Shown: positions 7,687-15,218 of the stretch, piece after piece
How positions within the stretch are numbered: the stretch's first letter is position 1
Layout: each line of letters opens with the position of its first letter
Notes under the pieces: generated by a model
The model's input: the letters and a program-made list of their open reading frames with translations, nothing else
Told to the model about the DNA's origin: nothing
Database searches by the model: none
Made by a program: the position numbers and the translations under genes
From: Chloroflexi bacterium CFX4
Lineage (GTDB): Bacteria > Chloroflexota > Anaerolineae > Aggregatilineales > UBA2796
Assembly (NCBI GenBank): GCA_021404685.1
Contig: QWHC01000008.1
Coordinates: 62,001-126,000, forward strand
Length of the DNA stretch: 64,000 nt
Reading direction: 5' to 3'

Positions 7687-9177
7687 CTACGAGTCACCAA
7701 GGATAGCATCGGTATCAATCTGAGCACGTTGTAGCCTGCCGCTGTAATCCACATAAACTGACTTCCACTCGGTGAACGAGTCGAGCGCTGTCTGCCCTGC
7801 CTCACGCATTCCATTGCCTGTGCCGCGTGTGCCGCCAAAGGGAAACTGGATTTCTGCGCCTGTGGTGCCATGATTAATGTAGACAATGCCTGTGGTCAGA
7901 TCGCGGATGGCGCGGAAAGCAGCGTTGACGTTCTCGGTGAAGATGCTGCTGGAAAGCCCGTAAGCAACGTTATTGTTCACGGTGATTGCCTCCTCAAGGC
8001 TGCCAACTTCAATGATGGAGAGGACAGGCCCAAAGATTTCCTCTTGCCCAATGCACATTTGCGGCGTCACATTATCAAAGATGGTTGGCAGGTAGAAGAA
8101 GCCTTTGCCTTCGGCGTAAGCACCGCCGCACAGCAAGCGTGCGCCTTCCCCTTTGCCGATCTCGACGTAGTGGTGAACTGTTTCACGGGCTTTGGCGCTT
8201 ACCACAGGCCCCACCTGCACAGATTCATCCAGACCATCGCCTAATTTGAGCGCCTTCGCACGGGCTACGAGTGCTTCCGTCAGCTTGGCGCGAATGCCGC
8301 GCTGCACGATCAGGCGGCTGGTGGCGGTGCAACGCTGACCGGTTGTGCCGAAGGCGCTCCATAAAATGGCCTCAACAGCCAGATCGAAGTTAGCATCGTC
8401 CATGACGATGATGGCATTTTTGCCGCCGAGTTCGAGGCTCACCTTTTTGCCGCGTTTTGCGGCACGCGCATACAAGTCGTAGCCAACTTCGGTGCTGCCG
8501 GTGAAGGAGATCACGCGCACGTCAGGATGATCGGCGATGGCGTTGCCGATCACGCCGCCCGGTCCCAAGATAAGGTTAAACACGCCTTCGGGCAAGCCGG
8601 CATCCTGAAAAACTTTTGCCCATGCCGCGCCAAGTGCGGGTGTATCGCTGGCAGGTTTGAAAACAACTGTGTTACCTGCCACCAATGCCGGCAGCGATTT
8701 CCAACTTGGGATGGCAATGGGGAAGTTCCAGGGTGTGATGAGCGCTACTACACCGACCGAATCGCGCAGCGCCATGCCAAACTTGTTCGGCATTTCGACA
8801 GGCGCAGTGTAGCCCAGCAAGCGCCGCCCTTCACCACCCATATAAAATGCCATATCAATTGCCTCTTGCACGTCACCGCGTGCTTCAGCAATAACCTTGC
8901 CCATTTCTTGCGTCATCAGGCGTGCGATCTGCTCTTTACGCTCAATGAGCAACTGCCCAACGCGGTAGAGAATCTCGCCGCGGCGTGGCGCGGGCAGCAA
9001 TCGCCAGCCTTCATAGGCACGCTTGGCAGCCGCAATTGCCGCCTCCACATCTTCTACGCCGCCTTTTGCAACCTCTGCCACCACATCCTCAGTGGCGGGA
9101 TTGATCGTTGGGAAGGTTGCGCCACTGTGCGCGGCACGCCATTCACCACCGATGAAGTTTTTCACCAATTCAGCCAT
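7687..9177 (-). CDS. NAD(P)-dependent aldehyde dehydrogenase
   Basis: A 496-residue protein of normal ALDH length that oxidises an aldehyde to the acid with NAD(P). Key residues are in place: Asn151 in TPWNFP, the TGSTEVG dinucleotide-site motif, Glu249 in LELGGKN, and the catalytic Cys283 in FGTTGQRCTATS. EEIFGPVL and the C-terminal FPFGGTRGTGNGMRE are also typical. The sequence fits the broad group of semialdehyde and succinate- or alpha-ketoglutarate-semialdehyde-like dehydrogenases, but I cannot fix the substrate. AAAGGATT precedes the ATG and a TATAAT lies upstream at 9214-9219. It stands alone on its strand, divergent from the PHP gene. Confidence 0.93.
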   Translation of the reverse strand: MAELVKNFIGGEWRAAHSGATFPTINPATEDVVAEVAKGGVEDVEAAIAAAKRAYEGWRLLPAPRRGEILYRVGQLLIERKEQIARLMTQEMGKVIAEARGDVQEAIDMAFYMGGEGRRLLGYTAPVEMPNKFGMALRDSVGVVALITPWNFPIAIPSWKSLPALVAGNTVVFKPASDTPALGAAWAKVFQDAGLPEGVFNLILGPGGVIGNAIADHPDVRVISFTGSTEVGYDLYARAAKRGKKVSLELGGKNAIIVMDDANFDLAVEAILWSAFGTTGQRCTATSRLIVQRGIRAKLTEALVARAKALKLGDGLDESVQVGPVVSAKARETVHHYVEIGKGEGARLLCGGAYAEGKGFFYLPTIFDNVTPQMCIGQEEIFGPVLSIIEVGSLEEAITVNNNVAYGLSSSIFTENVNAAFRAIRDLTTGIVYINHGTTGAEIQFPFGGTRGTGNGMREAGQTALDSFTEWKSVYVDYSGRLQRAQIDTDAILGDS

Positions 9178-9213
9178 TTTTTCAATCCTTTCTTAAAAAG
9201 CATAAGCGCTGTC

Positions 9214-9219
9214 ATTATA
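9214..9219 (-). promoter_or_regulatory. -10 element of the aldehyde dehydrogenase gene
   Basis: A perfect TATAAT read on the minus strand, 37 nt upstream of the start at 9177. The -35 position at 17-nt spacing (GGCGAC) is poor. Confidence 0.45.
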
Positions 9220-9260
9220 ACGAGTCTTGGTGAGGAGTCGCCGTCCTATGCAAAACGCGG

Positions 9261-9266
9261 CATAAT
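9261..9266 (+). promoter_or_regulatory. -10 element of the PHP gene
   Basis: CATAAT lies 36 nt ahead of the ATG at 9302, with the ribosome site GAGGAAACAAG in between. No clear -35 element. Confidence 0.4.
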
Positions 9267-9301
9267 GGCAGCTGACACGAACGCTTTGATGAGGAAACAA
9301 G

Positions 9302-9988
9302 ATGGCGCTTTGGCGTGTGGAACTGCACAGTCATACCCTCTACTCGAAAGACAGCCTAACCAGCCTTGAAACTTTCTTGCGGACGTGCGAAGCACGCGGG
9401 CTGGACAAAGTGGCAGTGACCGACCACAACACGGCAAGCGGTGCGCTCAAGCTGGCACAGCTTGCACCGAAGCGCATCATAGTCGGTGAGGAGGTGATGA
9501 CGACTGAGGGTGAACTGCTGGCATTTTTCGTCCAAGAGACGGTGCCGCCCTTCCTCTCACCAGAGGAGACCATCCAGCGATTGCGCGATCAGGGCGCCTT
9601 CATCAGCGTTTCACACCCGTTTGATCGGCTGCGAAAGGGCGCCTGGCAAGAGCAAAATCTGCGCCGCATTCTGCCCTTAGTGGATGCCATTGAGGGCTTT
9701 AATGCGCGCTGCCTGTTCCCGCAGGATAACACCAAAGCGCTTGCTTTTGCCAAAGCGCATGGCAAGGTGTACACTGTAGGCTCGGATGCTCACATGCCCT
9801 ATGAACTAGGGCGCGCTGTGCTGGAGATGCCACCCTTTGAAGATGGGGGCGATTTTAGGCGTGCGCTGTTGGCTGCCACACCACAGACGCGCTTAAGCGC
9901 CTTCTGGGTGCATTTCTACAGCAAGTATGCGAAGTGGGCGCGCAAATTGGGCGTGGCAAAGCTGCCTGATGCCATCTTGTATTCTTAG
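9302..9988 (+). CDS. PHP-domain metal-dependent phosphoesterase
   Basis: A 228-residue protein of the PHP superfamily, a metal-dependent hydrolase fold acting on phosphoesters. Metal-ligand motifs visible: ELHSHTLYS (His9, His11), VAVTDHNTASGA, IVGEEVMTTEGE, FISVSHPFDRLR and YTVGSDAHMPYELG. This set matches the stand-alone PHP proteins (YciV/TrpH-like), which include 3',5'-nucleotide phosphatases. The substrate is not fixed here. The start has a good GAGGAAACAAG site. The gene sits alone between the aldehyde dehydrogenase and the respiratory operon. Confidence 0.9.
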   Translation: MALWRVELHSHTLYSKDSLTSLETFLRTCEARGLDKVAVTDHNTASGALKLAQLAPKRIIVGEEVMTTEGELLAFFVQETVPPFLSPEETIQRLRDQGAFISVSHPFDRLRKGAWQEQNLRRILPLVDAIEGFNARCLFPQDNTKALAFAKAHGKVYTVGSDAHMPYELGRAVLEMPPFEDGGDFRRALLAATPQTRLSAFWVHFYSKYAKWARKLGVAKLPDAILYS

Positions 9989-10033
9989 GGGCGCGCACCG
10001 TGCAACAATCTATCAAAATGGCGATTGATCTTT

Positions 10034-10062
10034 TTGACACGAATAGGAGTTTGTGATAAATT
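10034..10062 (+). promoter_or_regulatory. promoter of the Rieske-cytochrome b-cytochrome c operon
   Basis: A perfect TTGACA (10034-10039), a 17-nt spacer and TAAATT (10057-10062). It implies a leader of about 100 nt before the Rieske start at 10172. Confidence 0.6.
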
Positions 10063-10171
10063 TTACTCATACGATCCATCCAAGCGTAACGCTTACGGAA
10101 AAAACATCTATAACGGCAAGCAGGAAGGCTGATCAGCCCTGCCAAGCAGGCTGAACAACTAGGGGAGACGC

Positions 10172-10780
10172 ATGACTACACCGACCGTTACTAAAGGAAA
10201 ATCCGCCGCTGCACAGACTAAGGATGCGTCCGCACCTGTGGTAGCAGCGGGCAGCGAAGCGGCAGTTAAGCCGATTAACCGCCGCGAGTTTTTATACTAT
10301 ATTTGGGGCGCCAGCATGGCTGTTTTCCTCGCGCAGACTGCCGGTGCGATTATTTGGTTTGCCCTGCCACGCTTCCGTGAAGGCGAATTTGGCGGTGTGT
10401 TCAGTATTGATCCCGCCACCGTGCCAGCCGTTGGCGCAACGCCCGTTGCCAACCCAACCGGCAAGTACTGGCTGAGCAACACGCCAAATGGTGTTCTGGC
10501 GCTCAGCATGGTCTGCACGCACTTGGGCTGCCTCTTTAAGTGGGTAGACGCCACAGGGCGTTTTGAATGCCCTTGCCATGGCTCCAAATTTGAAGAAGAT
10601 GGCACCTTTATTGAAGGTCCGGCACCACGCAGCCTAGACCGCTTTGCGGTGCGCGTTGTGACACCAACCGGCGCGATTGAATCCGACGCCAGCGGCAGCG
10701 CTGTCAAAATTGATGGTGCGACGCGCATTGAGGTAAACACCGGCAGAAAAATTAAGGGTGCTGGTGCAGGCGAAGCGTAG
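10172..10780 (+). CDS. Rieske 2Fe-2S subunit of a cytochrome bc-type complex
   Basis: A 202-residue protein carrying the high-potential Rieske cluster that takes an electron from quinol. Ligands are seen in CTHLGC (Cys115, His117) and CPCHGS (Cys133, His136), with Cys120 and Cys135 for the disulfide. A 35-residue Ala/Lys-rich N-terminal tail comes before NRREFLYYIWGASMAVF, a twin-arginine-like signal anchor and the only membrane helix. AGGGGAG precedes the ATG. It is first in the operon with cytochrome b (110 nt downstream) and cytochrome c, so the product works with them in the membrane as a quinol:cytochrome c (or alternative acceptor) oxidoreductase. Confidence 0.95.
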   Translation: MTTPTVTKGKSAAAQTKDASAPVVAAGSEAAVKPINRREFLYYIWGASMAVFLAQTAGAIIWFALPRFREGEFGGVFSIDPATVPAVGATPVANPTGKYWLSNTPNGVLALSMVCTHLGCLFKWVDATGRFECPCHGSKFEEDGTFIEGPAPRSLDRFAVRVVTPTGAIESDASGSAVKIDGATRIEVNTGRKIKGAGAGEA

Positions 10781-10890
10781 GCTGTTTTCCATACTTAGAA
10801 TCATCGCAAGTGCGCGGCACGGGGAAACGGGAGCGCCTTGCGTGTGGTGTATCGTAACCGAACGCAAAAGTGAGTTTTGAGGAGCGCAAT

Positions 10891-12696
10891 ATGTCGGTAT
10901 TGCCTTTCCCTTCCTTCCTTGATGACATCAAGGAAAAGGGCGTGCGGAAAGCCGTCATGGAGTTAGTTGACGAGACGGTTGAACGCATTACTGCGGGCAT
11001 GAACATCCAAGACATCCGCGAAGCACTGCGTGGTGATCCGCCCTCACGGCGTCCCAATCCGCGCCTAACGCCGCACGCGGATGCCTTCTGGATGCACATG
11101 CGTCCAAGCTATTATCATCAGGCGGTAACGGGCATCTACCCAACCTTCCGCTTGGGATTCCTCTCCACCTTCACCTTCGTGATCGAGATCATCACCGGCA
11201 TGTTCCTGATGATTTTCTACACACCTTCGCCGACAGCCGCCTATCAAGACATGATCAACATCATGACCAACGTTCCGTTGGGTCAGTTCATGCGCGATAT
11301 GCACCGCTTGGGCGCAGAGGCAATGGTGATCGTGGTCGCTTTACATACCATACGAACGTTTGCCACAGGCTCATACAAAAAGCCGCGCCAATTCACATGG
11401 TTCACCGGTATGGTGTTACTGGTGCTGACGCTGTTCCTCAGCTTCACGGGCTACCTGCTGCCGTGGGATCAGTTGGCATTCTGGGCGGTGACGATTGGCA
11501 CCTCGATGGCTGAGGCTGCGCCACCAGAGATCATCGGCACGAATGTGAACTTGCTGCTGCGTGGCGCGCCGGATATTGGTGCTGGCGGTCTGCTGCGCTT
11601 CTATCTGCTGCATGTGTTCTTGCTGCCAATGCTCACCGTAATTTTCTTGGGTGTGCATTATTATAAGGTTGTGCTGCATGGTCATAGCCTGCCGCCGCGC
11701 CTTGAAGAAGTTGGGCAGGATACTGCCAAGCGCGTGCCGATGGACAAGCGCGTTTACTTCATTCCCGATGTGGCAACCACCGAAGTGTTGTGGTTCGGCA
11801 TGACGGTGTTGGTGATGGTTGTCATGGTGATTTGGTTCTTCCATGCGCCGCTGGAAACACATGCCAATCCGAACGTGACTCCGCTGCATACCACAGCGCC
11901 GTGGTACTTCTTCTGGTTACAGGGCTTGCTCAAGCTGGGCGATAAAATCCTGTTTGGGTTGGTGTTGCCAACGGTGCTGCTCATCGCCTTCTTCGTCTAT
12001 CCTTATCTGGATGTGGCAAAGAGCCGCCGCTACGCGCACCGCCGCTTCCAACTCAGCCTGATGCTGGGCTTCTGCTTCGTGATGTTTATCCTCTCCTACA
12101 TGGGGACTGCCAAGTGGGGCGTGGATACAGCCGGTGACCAAGAAATTGTGCAGGCGTTGGCGCCGATGGAAGGCGTTGGGTCGGTGCGTGCCATGCCCTA
12201 CGACGCTTGGGTAAACGGCACATACTGCACCAGCAATCTGGATGCCGATCACAAACTCTCGCTTGTGCAGTGGGGCGCAACCATGCCGCAGCCGATGCTC
12301 TATCCGGACACTTCCCGCGAAGTGCTGTGCCAGGCTGTGCCAGAAGGCAAGATGCGCGAGCTGATGGAGAAATACGTTCACCTGAAGCATCGCTGGGGCA
12401 AGGATTTGCCGAATGTGGTTGGCATTCTCACCGTCATGGATTGGGAGCCTAACCTGAAGCGGATTGACCTGAAAGTGATGTGGAACACTGCTGAGCTAGG
12501 TGCTGATGGCAAGCCGCTGCGTAACGAGGATGGCAGCCTCAAGGTCAAGCTGGTCGAGTCGCTCTACAATGTGGACGGCACACAAGAGTTGGATGCCAAC
12601 GGCTTGCCCAAGACCTTCATGGTGCCTGCGGTGCAAGCCTCTGGTAAGCAGGTTTTCGTTGACCGCCGCTCTGAGTATCAGAACGTGGGTCACTAA
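10891..12696 (+). CDS. cytochrome b, fused b6/subunit IV type with a long C-terminal extension
   Basis: A 601-residue membrane protein. After about 70 soluble residues come the haem helices: MHRLGAEAMVIVVALHT with His-x13-His, and LLHVFLLPMLTVIFLGVHYY with His-x14-His, the spacing seen in b6-type proteins. FTGYLLPWDQ and the subunit-IV-like TTAPWYFFWLQG (in place of PEWY) follow, then TM helices to about residue 410. The last 190 or so residues are soluble, with three Cys (YCTSNL, EVLCQAV) and no family I recognise. I chose ATG 10891 over GTG 10870 because GAGGAG sits six bases before it. It forms the quinol-oxidising core with the Rieske and cytochrome c products. Confidence 0.93.
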   Translation: MSVLPFPSFLDDIKEKGVRKAVMELVDETVERITAGMNIQDIREALRGDPPSRRPNPRLTPHADAFWMHMRPSYYHQAVTGIYPTFRLGFLSTFTFVIEIITGMFLMIFYTPSPTAAYQDMINIMTNVPLGQFMRDMHRLGAEAMVIVVALHTIRTFATGSYKKPRQFTWFTGMVLLVLTLFLSFTGYLLPWDQLAFWAVTIGTSMAEAAPPEIIGTNVNLLLRGAPDIGAGGLLRFYLLHVFLLPMLTVIFLGVHYYKVVLHGHSLPPRLEEVGQDTAKRVPMDKRVYFIPDVATTEVLWFGMTVLVMVVMVIWFFHAPLETHANPNVTPLHTTAPWYFFWLQGLLKLGDKILFGLVLPTVLLIAFFVYPYLDVAKSRRYAHRRFQLSLMLGFCFVMFILSYMGTAKWGVDTAGDQEIVQALAPMEGVGSVRAMPYDAWVNGTYCTSNLDADHKLSLVQWGATMPQPMLYPDTSREVLCQAVPEGKMRELMEKYVHLKHRWGKDLPNVVGILTVMDWEPNLKRIDLKVMWNTAELGADGKPLRNEDGSLKVKLVESLYNVDGTQELDANGLPKTFMVPAVQASGKQVFVDRRSEYQNVGH

Positions 12697-12800
12697 TCAC
12701 CAAGCATAACAACGCGGCATGAGGTGCGGATGTTTTACGTGCCTCTGCCGCTTAAAGCACTGCACATCAGCCCTGTGAATGCTGAGGACAAAAACGTCAA

Positions 12801-13982
12801 ATGAACATTCAAAATAAAGTTGTGCTAGGCATTGCATCCTTTGTTGGCATCATGCTGCTCGTCGGCTGGATTGTCATCAATGAGCCAGCACGCATGGAAG
12901 TCTTCACCCAGCAGTGGGAAGGGCGTTCCGTAGAGCGCGGCGCAGAACTCTACCTGAACAACTGCTATAGCTGCCATGCTGAGGACGGCTTGGGTTTATC
13001 AGGCTATGCGCCTGCCCTTAAGAATCCAATGCTCTTCCTAGAAGAAAATCCGGGCAAGGTGGCAAACGATGAACTGCGCGCCCTACGTGCCGAGCGTGAT
13101 CGCCTTGTGCGCGCCGTAGACACCTATCAGGCAGATATTGCCGAGCGCGTCGAGCTGATCGCACGCCGCGATGCCGCCGCTGAAGGCTCTGAGGAGCGGC
13201 AACGCCTGCAATTGCAGCTTGACGATCTGGATACGCGCATTCGCCTGTTCGACCCTGCCACGCCGCAGAAGATTGACGAATTGCTGCCGCGCATCGCTGA
13301 ACAAGAGGCAAAAGTTGAAGAACTGCGCGCTCAAGGCTGGGAACTGAACCGCGAACCGCGCCTGAAGGAACTTTCGTGGACGGGCGGCTTAGAGGCGTAT
13401 CTGCGCTCCACGCTGATCGCCGGGCGCCCAACCAGCGGGCAGCTTTGGAATGGCAACATCATGCAGGCTTGGGGACAAGAAGCTGGCGGTCCGCTTCGCC
13501 CCGACGAGATTGAAAACCTTGTTGCCTACCTCATCAACTACCGCGAAGAGGCAATCAAGCTGACGCCAAACGACGTGCGCCAACAGTTCAAGATTGCGGG
13601 TGAAGGCACTGTGGATGCCGATAAGGAAGTGCTGGGCGCAGGTGTGGATGTCATGGTGCTTGACCTGAGCGGCGGCGATGTGGCAGCCGGTCAGCAGAAG
13701 TACACAGCACTCGGCTGTGCAGCTTGCCACAGTGCAGCAGGCGGCGCTGCCTATAACTTTGCACCAACCGCAGGCACCTACACCCGTGTGGAAAATATCC
13801 GCCTCAGGCTGGATCAGTTCAGCGGCTACACCGCTGAGCAGTATCTCGCCGAGTCGATCTTGTATCCAAGCCGCTACATCGTGCCGGGCGGCGAGGCAGT
13901 TCAGATGCCCGCCAACTACGCCGATCAGATGGACTTGCAAGACCTGAAGGACGTAATCGCCTACATTAGCACCTACCGCTAA
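12801..13982 (+). CDS. membrane-anchored dihaem cytochrome c with a coiled-coil insertion
   Basis: A 393-residue protein: N-terminal anchor (VVLGIASFVGIMLLVGWIVI), then haem motif CYSCH (Cys55, Cys58, His59), a charged heptad-rich stretch at about residues 88-180 (ELRALRAERDRLVRAVDTYQ and on), the rest of the first cytochrome fold (YLRSTLIAGRP, Met221 in NIMQAWG, DEIENLVAYLINY), and a second cytochrome domain with CAACH (Cys306, Cys309, His310) ending at ADQMDLQDLKDVIAYI. The first fold is thus split by about 90 residues. It is third in the bc operon, 104 nt after cytochrome b, and ends at a strong terminator. It likely accepts electrons from the Rieske centre on the outer face of the membrane. 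Confidence 0.92.
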   Translation: MNIQNKVVLGIASFVGIMLLVGWIVINEPARMEVFTQQWEGRSVERGAELYLNNCYSCHAEDGLGLSGYAPALKNPMLFLEENPGKVANDELRALRAERDRLVRAVDTYQADIAERVELIARRDAAAEGSEERQRLQLQLDDLDTRIRLFDPATPQKIDELLPRIAEQEAKVEELRAQGWELNREPRLKELSWTGGLEAYLRSTLIAGRPTSGQLWNGNIMQAWGQEAGGPLRPDEIENLVAYLINYREEAIKLTPNDVRQQFKIAGEGTVDADKEVLGAGVDVMVLDLSGGDVAAGQQKYTALGCAACHSAAGGAAYNFAPTAGTYTRVENIRLRLDQFSGYTAEQYLAESILYPSRYIVPGGEAVQMPANYADQMDLQDLKDVIAYISTYR

Positions 13983-14007
13983 GCGCGTTCGTCCGTCCAA
14001 AGTGCAG

Positions 14008-14045
14008 CGTCCGCCTGAGCGTTCTTCAGGCGGACGTTTTGTTTT
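14008..14045 (+). terminator. terminator of the bc operon
   Basis: An 11-bp perfect stem (14008-14018 with 14026-14036), 7-nt loop, followed by TTTTGTTTT. It lies 25 nt after the cytochrome c stop. Confidence 0.9.
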
Positions 14046-14095
14046 CCAAAGGATGCTTTTAAGGCGACCTACTCGCTATTTGTGTAGAAGTGATC

Positions 14096-14101
14096 TACAA
14101 T
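14096..14101 (+). promoter_or_regulatory. -10 element of ilvE
   Basis: TACAAT 44 nt before the ilvE ATG, downstream of the bc-operon terminator. No -35 element of quality is visible. Confidence 0.4.
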
Positions 14102-14145
14102 CAAGCTATAGACGTTGTAATGCATCTTGCAACAAGGAGTGACTC

Positions 14146-15090
14146 ATGAGCAGCCCACGTTTTGCCTTCTTTCAGGGGAAAATCGTGCCGATTGAGCAGG
14201 CAAAAGTCAGTGTGATGACACACGCGCTCAACTATGGCACGGCTGTTTTCGGCGGAATGCGCGCCTATTGGAATGCCGATAAAGCCGAACTCTACCTGTT
14301 CCGCCCAATTGATCACTTCGTGCGTTTGAAGCAATCCGCCGAGCTGCTGCTGATGGATGTTCCTTACACACCAGAGCAACTACGCGCCATTCTGGTGGAC
14401 TTGCTGCGCCACGAAGAATATCACCAAGATACCTACATTCGCCCACTGGCATACAAATCGCACGAAGGCATCGGTGTGCGCTTGCATGATCTGGAGAGCG
14501 ATCTGACCATTTTCGCCATTCCCTTTGGCAGCTACCTTGAGAATGAGGAAGGCTTGAAGCTCGGCACGTCCACATGGCGGCGCGTGGATGACACCGCCAT
14601 CCCCGTGCGCGGCAAGATCAGCGGCGCTTATGCCAACTCTGCCCTGATCAAGACGGAAGTCATGATGAATGGGCATGATGAGGCACTGGTGCTGAACCAT
14701 GATGGTCACGTCTCGGAGGCGAGCGCGGCAAACCTATTCATGCTGCGCGGCGGTAAGGTCATCACGCCACCTGTCTATGCCAACATCCTAGAGGGCATTG
14801 TGCGCCGTAGCCTGTTCACGCTCATCACTGAGCAGTTGGGCATGGAAATTGTCGAGCGCGAGATTGACCGCAGCGAACTCTACGTGGCAGATGAAGTGTT
14901 CCTGTGCGGCACAGGTGTGCAGATCGCCGCTGTCTCTTACGTGGATCATCGTCCGGTTGGCACGGGCAAGATGGGCGAGTTTGTGCGCTCGCTGCGCCAG
15001 CTCTTCTTTGATGTGGTGCGCGGCAAAGTGCCGCAGTATACCGAGTGGCTCTACCCGGTCTATGCCCGTGAGGCAATCAGCGCCGACTAA
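14146..15090 (+). CDS. ilvE: branched-chain amino acid aminotransferase
   Basis: A 314-residue fold-type IV PLP enzyme that transfers the amino group between glutamate and branched-chain 2-oxoacids in the last step of Leu/Ile/Val synthesis. It shows HALNYGTAVFGGMRAY at the N-terminus, the PLP lysine Lys157 in GKISGAYANSALIK, the phosphate-site VSEASAANLFMLRGG, ILEGIVRRSLFTL, and YVADEVFLCGTGVQIAAV. AAGGAG precedes the ATG. It has its own promoter and terminator and no neighbouring branched-chain genes. D-amino acid or aminodeoxychorismate lyase paralogues share the fold, but the motif set favours IlvE. Confidence 0.93.
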   Translation: MSSPRFAFFQGKIVPIEQAKVSVMTHALNYGTAVFGGMRAYWNADKAELYLFRPIDHFVRLKQSAELLLMDVPYTPEQLRAILVDLLRHEEYHQDTYIRPLAYKSHEGIGVRLHDLESDLTIFAIPFGSYLENEEGLKLGTSTWRRVDDTAIPVRGKISGAYANSALIKTEVMMNGHDEALVLNHDGHVSEASAANLFMLRGGKVITPPVYANILEGIVRRSLFTLITEQLGMEIVEREIDRSELYVADEVFLCGTGVQIAAVSYVDHRPVGTGKMGEFVRSLRQLFFDVVRGKVPQYTEWLYPVYAREAISAD

Positions 15091-15127
15091 CAACCACAGC
15101 CACACGCCATCCATCTCGCAGCAATTT

Positions 15128-15151
15128 GGGCGCATTTCGGTGCGCCCTTTT
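15128..15151 (+). terminator. terminator of ilvE
   Basis: A perfect 7-bp stem GGGCGCA/TGCGCCC with loop TTTCGG, followed by TTTT, 37 nt after the ilvE stop. Confidence 0.85.
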
Positions 15152-15218
15152 ACGTTCTGCCCTTGCTTGCGCACGCCGCATTGGGTAAAACAGCAGCCAA
15201 CCGACCTGCTACGATGGA

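Noticed and set aside
8527..9369. 280-residue plus-strand ORF
   Set aside because: Antisense to the aldehyde dehydrogenase and running through the PHP gene start; no motif.
13389..14000. 203-residue minus-strand ORF
   Set aside because: Antisense to the second haem domain of cytochrome c and without features of its own.
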